Shown in pieces: positions 16,305 through 25,410 of a stretch of DNA of 32,630 nt; position 1 is the first letter of the stretch, and every line of letters begins with the position of its first letter. This stretch comes from Fidelibacterota bacterium (GTDB taxonomy: Bacteria; Fidelibacterota; Fidelibacteria; Fidelibacterales; Fidelibacteraceae): contig JAIPIT010000015.1 in the NCBI GenBank assembly GCA_021734505.1, positions 1 to 32,630 on the forward strand, written 5' to 3'. The position numbers and the translations under genes are program-made. The notes beneath the pieces are model-generated. The model was not told where the DNA came from. It ran no database searches and saw nothing but the letters and a program-made list of their open reading frames with translations.

Positions 16305-19300
16305 TCAATAATATTCCAGAATTTGTTTTTTCTGAACGATCATGACTTTCAAGACCTTCTGTACACCTTCATCCGGTACATTGATATGTGCTAAGTACAT
16401 ACCACTGGCAACAGGAATATCTGACTCGTTGGTCAAATCCCATTTATGGAATTGTCCATTATCAGCCGTATGGTCAAGTGTTTTAACTAAAACACCGGCA
16501 AGATTGAAGATCTTGATCGTTGCCGTTTCCGGTAAGTGTGTAAAGGTTACATATTGATCATAAGCTGACGTAGCTTGTTCATTATAGGCATAGTATGGAT
16601 TGGGATACACATTGATCTTTTCAACGTCAAAATTCACTTCTAGCAAAGCTGGTGCTTTGAAAGTGAATACATCTGTACCAGGTACATTTATATGAGAAGC
16701 ATAGATTTCCATTTCCCACTCATCGTCAAGATAATACCTGCTGGCGCTCCGCCAATCGGGCCAGATGGCATACATTGAATTATCATATGTACCGTCCAGT
16801 GTGCCCGTACTTAAGTAATCTGAATAATCGATGGTCGTTCCATCTGCCTCATAATAATTATCATTAAGTATGAAAATATACTCGCGACCACCAAGATCAG
16901 ACCATTCTGCATCTGTTGACCATCCCATATCCCACAGATAATTTCCTGATCCGGCATTTTCATCTTCAACAATACAGATCTTCAATCGTGTTGGCGGAGT
17001 GGTTTCAGTGTTATACACAGCGAAAGGAACGTCAGCTAGTGTGTCTTTTTTTGCATAGCTTTCATCTCTTCTTTGTACAACTGCTTTAGACCAACGTGCA
17101 GGGGTTAATGTCATGCTCGCATCTGCAAGATCTCTTGCATATTTGAGCGTACTGTCTGCGGCGAGAGCTGCAGAATCCGGCCATGCATCTCCAAGACCTG
17201 CCCATTCTATTGTAACATCACAATAGTCGGTCGGATCGGTAAGAGAACTTCCGAAAAATTCAGCGCCTACATCCAAACCACCGAACATATATCTTCCACC
17301 CCAGTCAACACCGGTGATCCAACGTTCTCCAGTAAAATCCCAACCGGCTAAATAATACAGGGAAGTTTCACTTCCTTCACCATAATATACGCCGTATTTA
17401 CCAGCATCAATACCGCCTTCACTGGGACCCGATACGCGAATTCCCAAACCATCAACGATCATTGACGGTTCTTTGTCATCCAGCGAATTCATTTGAGAAC
17501 AACCATCTAGAACAATCACACTCAGATCATTATCCGTCAAACGCCAATAAATTTCACTACTGTCTGGGCTATAGACGAAATTGACTGTATAATCGTGACC
17601 TGTAACAGCAGTGGGATCTACAACTACAATATCAACCATACCTGAACTAATACCTGTTTCATGTGTGATTTCTAACGCACCTTCAGAAGGTAGCCATTCA
17701 TATGCTGTACCTGGTTTGGCTTCTTGCAAGGTTACTCCCAAGGGAATAATAGCCGATTCCTGTGCAGCCTCAGACAAACGGCCTTCATCCTGGTTCTGGT
17801 TGTAAGCCGTAACGGCAAAGTAATAAGTTTTACCTTCATACAGAGGCTTGCCATCTATATAATCCCAATCAATCTCAATATATCGTTCAATACCGGAATC
17901 ACTACCATAAGCAATCGGAACATCTACGGCTTTACCCTCATAGGCATTTAGGTTTCGGGTGCCATAAAGTGTCTTGATCAAATTAACCTTATCAAAAGTT
18001 GCAATACGAACTGCTTGATCTTTCGTTGCAGTTGCATGCGGTAATTGATAAACATTGTATCCTTCAAATTCATAACCGGATATAATTGTATCTTCTACAG
18101 CAAAAACACGATCCGGATCAGAACCCCATTCTAAAACTACTGTATTTTCCAATGGACGAATTGAAACACTTGGAGATGTCGGCGGCTTAGGAACGGTTTG
18201 AAATAAATCGGTAAAAAGCTTTTGGGCCACATCATCCGTCAATTTAAGATCGGCAACGGAACCAAGATTGTCTGCCCCAAGTCCACCAATAATAGCTACA
18301 ACGACTTCCTGGGCTTCGCCCGGACCAAAAGTAAATGGTCCCGAAGACAAAGCCATGCGGCGGTCACCGGGAGACTGGTAACTGTCGTGAGCATCCAGAT
18401 CGCCGGTTCCGGCAACGGGATCACCGGACATGGGGAATTTAGTTGCCGGATTCGAGCTAACATTACCCAAATGCCATTCTGAAGGATTGTCTACATCTTC
18501 CGTAGGAACATATCCACGGATTAGGTTATAAAATTGCAATGTACCAACATAATCGCCTAATAATGGGTCATCAACTGCTGAGTTGGCGGCAAACCAGCCG
18601 AATGAAGTCATCTCGAGGTTTCTATGATCATAGACATAATCTAATTCATAAATTGCCGTATCGCCAACACTTGGAACCATGGGGCCTTGGAAGAAGTCAA
18701 AACCAAATGACGGTGGAGCAAGATTAAAGGCATCATAATCGCCATCTGTCGCTTCTCCGTTATAAGCATAACCAAGGCTAAGTAGGATATCACATCCAAC
18801 CAAATCATTTCCTGATTCGCCTAGATCCGGGTCGGCCCACATTGAAACATACATGTCGGTCAATGTGGTACCTGATTTATTGATCAGTTTATTGGAACGG
18901 AAAATGATCTGTCCCAAACGGGCACTGGGCTGATTGTAAGCCCAAATTGTTGTTTGCAACTCAATACCAATTGGCTGTGAACCGTAAAGAGCAGTTGTTG
19001 CGGTTGCGTTATAGTCATTAACCACATACCATATAACCTGATCTGCCTGAGCAATACCCGGTTCATCAACACCGGCTGTATAAACATCATCATCATCACG
19101 ATCATAGTAGGGTGCACCCCAGTCAACAGGCCATTCTTCCCAGTCCAAAGCATATTGGTCTTTGATTTCCTGGGTCATGGCTTCTGTTACGGCCGAAGGT
19201 GAAATTTCACGTTGTTCGGCTGCATCCTGAACCAACATGGCATGAGACAGGTACGGATAATCGGGACGAATACGATAAACACGGACACTGGGGTCCGTTT

Positions 19301-19700
19301 TATCGGCGATTTCCCATGCATTATCTTCATATTTTCCACCGGTTATAACACGACCAGGTTGAGTACCGATATTATATGTCTGTCCGCCCACGCGGATCGC
19401 ATCACCAATGTTATCACCATCGGTATCATATTTACCACCCCAGACAAATCCATCCTGATAGATGGCTCCTGCAGTTCCTCTGGGATAAAATCCTCCTGAG
19501 ACATCGTTGGGTGTAATGCCGGTTTTACCATTTGAATATACCCAATATGCCCAATTCGAAATATTCGACAGGGTACGGGTAACCTGGCCCGCTGATGTTG
19601 CTGTTGTCTTCGCTAGCGGCTGGCCGTCCAATGGCTTGGCTACCAATCCAACTGCAAAGAGTAACGCAACGATCGTTACTATTGTAATTATTTTTTTCAT
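16305..19700 (-). CDS. Large secreted T9SS cargo protein, cassette 2
   Basis: 1131 residues from the ATG at 19700, with AAGGAG 6 nt upstream and a signal peptide at 1-21 (MKKIITIVTIVALLFAVGLVA). The N-terminal region (SNISNWAYWVYSNGKTG, GGFYPRGT, DGFVWGGK) is counterpart to the start of the cassette 1 cargo. Acidic stretches YDTDGDNIGD and YDRDDDDVY may bind calcium. The motif SSGPFTFGPGE and a fibronectin-III-like segment (YEFEGYNVY, KTYYFAVTAYN) follow. Residues 1029-1131 are a T9SS-type C-terminal domain of the VYPNPY subtype, with about six extra residues (QILEYY) after the usual basic end. It lies between the TonB receptor (32 nt upstream) and the PorV-like gene (37 nt downstream). No enzyme motif was recognised; it is probably a surface-exposed partner of the receptor. 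Confidence 0.85.
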   Translation of the reverse strand: MKKIITIVTIVALLFAVGLVAKPLDGQPLAKTTATSAGQVTRTLSNISNWAYWVYSNGKTGITPNDVSGGFYPRGTAGAIYQDGFVWGGKYDTDGDNIGDAIRVGGQTYNIGTQPGRVITGGKYEDNAWEIADKTDPSVRVYRIRPDYPYLSHAMLVQDAAEQREISPSAVTEAMTQEIKDQYALDWEEWPVDWGAPYYDRDDDDVYTAGVDEPGIAQADQVIWYVVNDYNATATTALYGSQPIGIELQTTIWAYNQPSARLGQIIFRSNKLINKSGTTLTDMYVSMWADPDLGESGNDLVGCDILLSLGYAYNGEATDGDYDAFNLAPPSFGFDFFQGPMVPSVGDTAIYELDYVYDHRNLEMTSFGWFAANSAVDDPLLGDYVGTLQFYNLIRGYVPTEDVDNPSEWHLGNVSSNPATKFPMSGDPVAGTGDLDAHDSYQSPGDRRMALSSGPFTFGPGEAQEVVVAIIGGLGADNLGSVADLKLTDDVAQKLFTDLFQTVPKPPTSPSVSIRPLENTVVLEWGSDPDRVFAVEDTIISGYEFEGYNVYQLPHATATKDQAVRIATFDKVNLIKTLYGTRNLNAYEGKAVDVPIAYGSDSGIERYIEIDWDYIDGKPLYEGKTYYFAVTAYNQNQDEGRLSEAAQESAIIPLGVTLQEAKPGTAYEWLPSEGALEITHETGISSGMVDIVVVDPTAVTGHDYTVNFVYSPDSSEIYWRLTDNDLSVIVLDGCSQMNSLDDKEPSMIVDGLGIRVSGPSEGGIDAGKYGVYYGEGSETSLYYLAGWDFTGERWITGVDWGGRYMFGGLDVGAEFFGSSLTDPTDYCDVTIEWAGLGDAWPDSAALAADSTLKYARDLADASMTLTPARWSKAVVQRRDESYAKKDTLADVPFAVYNTETTPPTRLKICIVEDENAGSGNYLWDMGWSTDAEWSDLGGREYIFILNDNYYEADGTTIDYSDYLSTGTLDGTYDNSMYAIWPDWRSASRYYLDDEWEMEIYASHINVPGTDVFTFKAPALLEVNFDVEKINVYPNPYYAYNEQATSAYDQYVTFTHLPETATIKIFNLAGVLVKTLDHTADNGQFHKWDLTNESDIPVASGMYLAHINVPDEGVQKVLKVMIVQKKQILEYY

Positions 19701-19732
19701 TATTATCTCCTTAACTATACATTTCATCAATG

Positions 19733-22700
19733 TTAGAATGATAAGCGAACGCCAACTGAGATCTGACGTGGATCGCCATAAAGTTCACTGTTATGCGCAT
19801 AACTCAACCGATCCCAATAAGCCTGACCGTTGACGAGATTGATAGCAGTATACATATCTATGTATTCCTGACCACCATAATTATCAATGGTTGTTTGAGA
19901 ACGAACGGAATTAGACAGATAACCGTCATCCTCGGCATTTCCGGTGAGTTCATATACATTGACTACATTTTTACGGTTAAAGAGGTTGGTTACCATTACA
20001 AATAAATTGGCATCAAAACTGCCAAGTTTGAATGATTTATCCACACGCAAATCTGTCGTAAACTGCCAGGGTGTTGTGGATGAACCAACAGGCTCCAAGG
20101 CGATCCTGCTACGGGTATCATCCATATAATCGATACCGGCAGTATAAGGATCGGATTGACCGCCAACCAACACATCAACCCGCGTAAACGGGTGACCGCT
20201 TGAGAAACCGATCAACAGGTTAGCGCCCATGTTTTCAAGGATGAAACCACCGTCGTTATCACCAAAACGGTAATCAAGGTTGATCGACCCGGTATGCATC
20301 TGTGAAAAATCCAAAGGATTGATCGTAGACGGCATGATCGTGTTCATATAAAGAGCACCATGTGCCGCTGTGCTGTTAGATGCGGTACCTTCAGCCAATG
20401 TTAGAGTATAGTTGATACTTCCGGCAAGACGATTTGTACGACGCATATTCATGCGGACTTCAATACCTTTTTGTGTAGCAAAATCACCGTTTTCAAATCT
20501 ATCGTAAGAACCGGGGATCGTTGATCCCGGTGTGGCACGCTGTGAGACCACTTCGATCAAACCTTTAACGTTTTTGTAAAATGCAGTCAGGTCAAATGCA
20601 GCAAAATCGCTGATCTCGCGACGGAAACCAACTTCGTAAGATGTGGTGTGCAGGGGGTCCAAACCAAATCCAACAGGATTTTGGAAATAGAAACCTTGGC
20701 GAACGATCTGACGAGCATAAGTATAAGAACTATAATATGCTTCGTTCAGTCTCGGCATCTGTACAAATTGACCATAATTTAAGTAAAAGACTGTTTTGTC
20801 GTTGATCGGAAAAGAGAAACCGATACGCGGACTTAAGTTCAATGACGGTGCCTTCTTTACCCAGGCAGAATCGGCCAACATTGAGGTGTTAGGATCAACT
20901 GCCGGGTTTGCGGGATCTACGAGTTCACGATCATCCGTATCATAATAATCAAAACGAAGACCGGCATTGATGATAAGATCTTTATATTCGATCTTATCCA
21001 TCAAATATGCGGCAAATTCGACGGGGTGTTTGGGTCCGTCAATATAGGTGCCGTCATCATAAACGGTCTGTCCGTTTGTTTTAGTGCCATAAGCATCAAA
21101 ACCGTAAGCATCAACACCGGCATTCTGGATCCATGTTGCAATTGGAATTGAATCCATGCAGCCATATTGTGTATACCCTGTTGAAACAGAACCGACTTCG
21201 CCTGCATAGATCATAGCTGAGGGAAGAACAGCATATTGACGAATTGTATGACGTTTAAAATCCATACCGACTTTGATCTCGTTATGTTTGTTGATCTGGT
21301 TGACATAATCAAGAATCAAGCCCCAATAGTTCTGATCAAGATGAGAATAAGTATCTGTAGGAGATCCATTCCGATCGATCGGGAAACCGTTGGCAATATA
21401 ATCATACTGAGGCCTGTAAGCATTACGGTAAACGACAGTATCACCCATTGCAGCCGTGTAATTATAAACGGCAGCACTATCATACCACAGGGTCCAATCA
21501 TTACCGAAGTAAGGATCATTCAATTCACGGCTATAGTGAAAATAACTGGCCTTAGCATCAAGATAAGATGTGTTGCTGAATAACTTGGTTGCTTTTGCCG
21601 TTATCAATGTAGTCGGTGTTGTATAATAATAAACTCTGTCATTTAATGTGTTCAACATAGTAGGTGAACGCCAGGTGCGATCATATGTTGTCCAGTCCTG
21701 AAGAAAATCAAATCTTAGACGTGTTGGTGTGTCAATCGTCAATGATCCGTTTATCGCATAAGTTTCTAGTGCTGTATGCGGAGTAAAACCATCAGGATAT
21801 ACTAAATGTAGTGAATCGTGAGTGTCATCAGGATCATTGGGATTAATACTGACTCTTTCAAAGTCAAACCCCTCACTAAAGCGAACCTCGGAATCTTTTT
21901 GTCCGTCATATTGTCCGGCAACAAAGAATTTTACTTTTTTAGTGATCGGGCCACCAATAGAGGCAATAACAGAGTTGTGTCCGTAATTATATGTACCTAA
22001 GACTTTTTTGCCCAAGGCAGGATCACGGAAACCATCTGTTCGAGCTTCAAGAGAACCGTGAAGTTTCGAACCACCACTTTTAATTTCTGTTTTGACGATA
22101 CCGGCATTGGCATTACCCATATCGGCAGTATAACCACCGGCAAACACTTGAATTTCTTCAATAGCGTCATGAATGATGGTCATTGCGTTGTTGTTATTGG
22201 TTGCCAAGGACGTAGATACTCCGCCAACCAAAAATTTAACTTCGTGTGGGCGACCGCCACGAATATGGATTTGCCCATCCTGGGCTACTACGCCAGCCAT
22301 ATTGGCGATCACATTTGCTACTCCGCGAACTGGAATATTTTCAAGTTCGTCTGAAGTTGTCATGGAAACAGATGATGTTACAGATTTTTCGAACAATTTA
22401 CGTTCTGCAACAACGGTCACTTCTTGACCCGCTATAACAGATTCTTGGAGTTCGAACTTTAGTTCGGTCGTAACACTTGAAAGAACACGAACTTCCTGGA
22501 TCGTGAGCTTTTTATGCGAAATGATCGACGCTGAAACATCGTAGTTTCCAACCGGGACGTTCAAGATGATAAACGAACCGTCGGCATTTGCTGCCGCACC
22601 GAGAACCGTTCCTTCAAGCAGAACATTGGCTCCCGCAAGGGGCTCATTTGTCTTGGCGTCCGTGACTACCCCTACAATCTTACCTGTCGCTTGTGCAAAA

Positions 22701-22756
22701 ACGCACATAGGCAAAATCATAAGAATAGCTAATACGGTCACAACAAGCTTCTTCAT
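19733..22756 (-). CDS. TonB-dependent outer-membrane receptor, cassette 2
   Basis: 1007 residues with an excellent ribosome binding site (AAGGAGG, 6 nt from ATG) and a signal peptide at 1-21. A carboxypeptidase-regulatory-like domain covers about 24-106 (GVVTDAKTNEPLAGANVLLEGT). The plug is about 112-228 (VTVVAER, IPVRGVANVIANMAGVV, IHIRGGRPHEVKFLVGGV, GNANAGIVKTEIKSGG). The barrel ends in VGVRLSF. Compared with the cassette 1 receptor, the plug motif FMIDG is FLVGG here. Similarity in the barrel is clear (DKIEY ... INAGLRFD, SPRIGFS) but much has diverged, so the duplication is old or the copies arrived separately. It is the first gene of its operon, with no regulator of its own. Ligand unknown. 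Confidence 0.95.
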   Translation of the reverse strand: MKKLVVTVLAILMILPMCVFAQATGKIVGVVTDAKTNEPLAGANVLLEGTVLGAAANADGSFIILNVPVGNYDVSASIISHKKLTIQEVRVLSSVTTELKFELQESVIAGQEVTVVAERKLFEKSVTSSVSMTTSDELENIPVRGVANVIANMAGVVAQDGQIHIRGGRPHEVKFLVGGVSTSLATNNNNAMTIIHDAIEEIQVFAGGYTADMGNANAGIVKTEIKSGGSKLHGSLEARTDGFRDPALGKKVLGTYNYGHNSVIASIGGPITKKVKFFVAGQYDGQKDSEVRFSEGFDFERVSINPNDPDDTHDSLHLVYPDGFTPHTALETYAINGSLTIDTPTRLRFDFLQDWTTYDRTWRSPTMLNTLNDRVYYYTTPTTLITAKATKLFSNTSYLDAKASYFHYSRELNDPYFGNDWTLWYDSAAVYNYTAAMGDTVVYRNAYRPQYDYIANGFPIDRNGSPTDTYSHLDQNYWGLILDYVNQINKHNEIKVGMDFKRHTIRQYAVLPSAMIYAGEVGSVSTGYTQYGCMDSIPIATWIQNAGVDAYGFDAYGTKTNGQTVYDDGTYIDGPKHPVEFAAYLMDKIEYKDLIINAGLRFDYYDTDDRELVDPANPAVDPNTSMLADSAWVKKAPSLNLSPRIGFSFPINDKTVFYLNYGQFVQMPRLNEAYYSSYTYARQIVRQGFYFQNPVGFGLDPLHTTSYEVGFRREISDFAAFDLTAFYKNVKGLIEVVSQRATPGSTIPGSYDRFENGDFATQKGIEVRMNMRRTNRLAGSINYTLTLAEGTASNSTAAHGALYMNTIMPSTINPLDFSQMHTGSINLDYRFGDNDGGFILENMGANLLIGFSSGHPFTRVDVLVGGQSDPYTAGIDYMDDTRSRIALEPVGSSTTPWQFTTDLRVDKSFKLGSFDANLFVMVTNLFNRKNVVNVYELTGNAEDDGYLSNSVRSQTTIDNYGGQEYIDMYTAINLVNGQAYWDRLSYAHNSELYGDPRQISVGVRLSF

Positions 22757-23098
22757 AAATAACCTCCTTAAGTTATTAACCTTAACTATTTTCTATTATT
22801 TAACGCTTTTTTTCTATTTATATTTTATATCCGAGAAATTTTAGTCATATCTTGCCTCAATCACAAGCGATTTTTTTAATCATACGACCAATTTTAAGCA
22901 TAGATAAAGGACTAAATATTCAATTATTTAATATAAAATTTTATGCGAATTTAACAAAGCCCCAAATAATAAGCCGTATAATCGATTGATCTCCAACATA
23001 TTTTCAGACAAGGAGCATTTTTAGTGATTATTCTTTATATGCGGATTATTAAATATAAGCTGTCTTTTTTATTTTCAGATCTGTTGAAAAAAAATGTT
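22757..23098 (-). promoter_or_regulatory. Promoter region of the second cassette operon
   Basis: 342 bases of A/T-rich DNA with no credible gene. A candidate promoter on the minus strand is TTGTGA (22861-22866), 17 nt, TAAAAT (22838-22843), giving a leader of about 75 nt. A 12-bp A/T palindrome occurs at 22933-22944 and an 8-bp palindrome CAGATCTG at 23077-23084. I found no hairpin-plus-U-tract terminator for the glycosyltransferase gene that ends at 23099, so read-through from that operon is possible. Confidence 0.4.
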
Positions 23099-24379
23099 TT
23101 AACCGCTTAGTTCATTAAATATTTCTACCAATAGCCGAACATTTTCGCGACCGGAGTATCTCTTGGATTCCTCGCTTTGGGGTAGCATCATATCATTTTT
23201 AGCTTCTGCTTCGGCTATTGTATCCGAAATATAGGTGGTCATTTTTTTAATTTCTTCAGGTAAAAAAGCTTGCCCGTTTTGTGTGCGATGTAAAATATTT
23301 TCGATATCGCTTCCCCTGTCTGCAACAGCCAGCACACGCCGGCCCAAGGCAAGATAGTCAAATAATTTTGCCGAGATCAAACTTTTTGAATAAGAGCTGT
23401 TTAATCTGGGTAAAAATAACATTGATGCCGATCTCGCGCGAATGATCATTTCCTCATAGGGTAAAAACCCAATTTGTTCCACATTGATTTCGGGGGTGTT
23501 ATTAAGTATTTCTTTGTATTCGTCAGCAAGCGTTCCAATAAAAACCAAACGAAGTTTTTTCTTTTCTGTTTCCGTGAGCAGACAGATCGCCTTAATAAGT
23601 TCATTGCAGGATTGCATGGCGCTGAGATTGCCCAAATGGATCAACTCGAAAAACTCAGATGGTATAAATTGATTGTCAAACTCCCGGTAGCCATTATAGA
23701 TCACTGATACGGGTCGGATCGTCTTCTTTTGGAGCATTTTTTGAATCCCGCCCCCGACCGTTGTGATCCTGTTTGCTGAATTCAGAACAGCTTTCTCGTA
23801 TTTTAAATTTTTCTTTTTACTGCTCTCTGTTTTGGGCATTTGTGTTTCCCAATAGGCCTCTGTCCAGGGATCGCGCAAGTCCGCAACCCAGGGCAATCCA
23901 CTTTTCTTTGCCAGTGTTTTTGCACCCAATTGCAAAGAGTGTGGCGGGGATGTGCTAAAGATGATATCGGGTTTTTCGTTCTCTATTATCTTTAATCCCT
24001 CTTTAACCATAAATCTTTTCCATCCCTTTCGTGCATCAGGAATAAAATAATTTGCCCTGATCCAACGTGAAACCCGTTCCTTAAAAGAGGTTTTTTTATC
24101 AAGGGCGATATTTTTGGGCAGGGTCGCCTCGATCTTTCTGCCTGTTATTTTTTTATAGGCTTTGAAAGGCTCTTTAGTCTGGGTTCGATATACTTTACAG
24201 TCCTTCGGAATTCGCGAAAGTAAGCTTTTGTCAACCGCCGGTGCGCTGGGATTATCAACTGTCAGTATAACGGGTTCCCATCCGAAATCAGATAAACGTT
24301 CAACAATATTTAGGACTCGTTGCACTCCCGGTCCGCCCGCAGGCGGCCAATAATAGGTGATAATGAGTGCTTTTTTCAT
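23099..24379 (-). CDS. GT4-like glycosyltransferase
   Basis: 426 residues, GT-B fold. The N-terminal domain opens with YYWPPAGGPGVQR (9-21), a donor/acceptor loop typical of GT4 enzymes. It contains STSPPHS (142-148) and DLRDPW (167-172). The C-terminal domain carries IHLGNL (247-252), VFIGT and the donor-site segment AKLFDYLALGRRV (337-349), the counterpart of the EX7E region. It is a retaining sugar transferase that uses a nucleotide sugar at the cytoplasmic face. It starts 3 nt after the preceding transferase stop and is the last gene of the glycan operon. The ribosome binding site is poor (AAAGA), which fits translational coupling. The sugar specificity cannot be read from the sequence. 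Confidence 0.88.
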   Translation of the reverse strand: MKKALIITYYWPPAGGPGVQRVLNIVERLSDFGWEPVILTVDNPSAPAVDKSLLSRIPKDCKVYRTQTKEPFKAYKKITGRKIEATLPKNIALDKKTSFKERVSRWIRANYFIPDARKGWKRFMVKEGLKIIENEKPDIIFSTSPPHSLQLGAKTLAKKSGLPWVADLRDPWTEAYWETQMPKTESSKKKNLKYEKAVLNSANRITTVGGGIQKMLQKKTIRPVSVIYNGYREFDNQFIPSEFFELIHLGNLSAMQSCNELIKAICLLTETEKKKLRLVFIGTLADEYKEILNNTPEINVEQIGFLPYEEMIIRARSASMLFLPRLNSSYSKSLISAKLFDYLALGRRVLAVADRGSDIENILHRTQNGQAFLPEEIKKMTTYISDTIAEAEAKNDMMLPQSEESKRYSGRENVRLLVEIFNELSG

Positions 24380-24382
24380 GTT

Positions 24383-25384
24383 TTAGTCTTTAATAATATC
24401 GAACAAGCGCGATTCTCGCAATTTTTGCGGAAATTTCTTGATCACATGTTCGCGGGCAAGAGGACCCAATATTTCAAATTTATTCAACGCTTCATTGATC
24501 GCTTTTTTAATTGCTTCGGGTGTTTTATCCCCAATGATCAGCCCCGCATCTCCAATTGCAACGGGAATACCTCCTGCGTTGAAACCAACAGGTACACATT
24601 CACATAGCATTGCCTCACATACTGCCGTTGGCAAACCTTCTCGAATTGACAGCTGAGCGTAAATCATTGCTTTCTGATAATAATAGATCAGGTCTTCCTG
24701 AGATAGCATTCCTGTTATTGTTACATTTTCGGGTATTGTTTCCGGATAATTTTTTATTCCATCGCCGTGACCAATAATAACAAAAGGAATATCCGGAAAA
24801 GCTCTGGCTGATTCAATAAACCAATCAATTCCCTTAATTCGAATCCGTTGCAAAGATATTTTACCCGCAACAGTAATGACCATTTTTTCTTTGGGTCCAT
24901 TGGGCATAAAAAATGTTTCGTCAAAACCCGTATACAAGCACTGAACCTGGGCATTGGGAGCCAAAGCCAAAATTTCAGGGATCAGGGTTTCGCTGACAGG
25001 AAGATTCATATTTGCATGTTTCATTGCATACGTGCTTAAGACTGACCTTAGTGGGCTTGTATGAGAACCATAATTAAATTCAGGTAGATTTGCCGTGTCG
25101 TAACCACCTTCAACAACAAATGATTTTTTTCTGAATATCCGCGCGAAAAGCACGGGAAGAAAAGCGTGATAATCGGCAAACCAGACATAAACGGCATAAG
25201 ATGTCCAGATATGCCGCAACAACCAAATTTTAAGGGACAATTGCGCAAGGATATTGCTTGGGAGATCGCCCTTACCTTTATAAGTAAAGCGAATCACCTG
25301 ATATTTTTTCTCCAGTATCGCTACATCCCGCAACACAAATGTGCTGTATGCGTTCGTAACGATCAATATTTTCTTTTTTTTCAT
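24383..25384 (-). CDS. GT4-like glycosyltransferase with EX7E motif
   Basis: 333 residues, somewhat short for the family. The N-terminal Rossmann-like domain begins KKKKILIVTNAYS. The C-terminal domain has AGKISLQRIRIKGID (173-187), FVIIGHGDG (201-209) and the retaining-transferase EX7E motif at Glu249 to Glu257 (REGLPTAVCEAML), then the donor-phosphate loop NAGGIPVAIGDAG. It is predicted to extend a cell-surface glycan at the inner face of the membrane. It sits 26 nt after the epimerase gene and 3 nt before the next transferase. No strong ribosome binding site was seen. The specific sugar is unknown. Confidence 0.87.
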   Translation of the reverse strand: MKKKKILIVTNAYSTFVLRDVAILEKKYQVIRFTYKGKGDLPSNILAQLSLKIWLLRHIWTSYAVYVWFADYHAFLPVLFARIFRKKSFVVEGGYDTANLPEFNYGSHTSPLRSVLSTYAMKHANMNLPVSETLIPEILALAPNAQVQCLYTGFDETFFMPNGPKEKMVITVAGKISLQRIRIKGIDWFIESARAFPDIPFVIIGHGDGIKNYPETIPENVTITGMLSQEDLIYYYQKAMIYAQLSIREGLPTAVCEAMLCECVPVGFNAGGIPVAIGDAGLIIGDKTPEAIKKAINEALNKFEILGPLAREHVIKKFPQKLRESRLFDIIKD

Positions 25385-25410
25385 ATAAATAGTCGTTTAA
25401 AATAAATGTA

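Noticed and set aside
22933-22944. ATAAAATTTTAT palindrome as an operator
   Set aside because: A 12-bp A/T-only palindrome is expected by chance in such A/T-rich intergenic DNA.
23077-23084. CAGATCTG as part of a terminator for the glycan operon
   Set aside because: Eight bases with no loop and no adjoining U-tract in the right place do not make a terminator.
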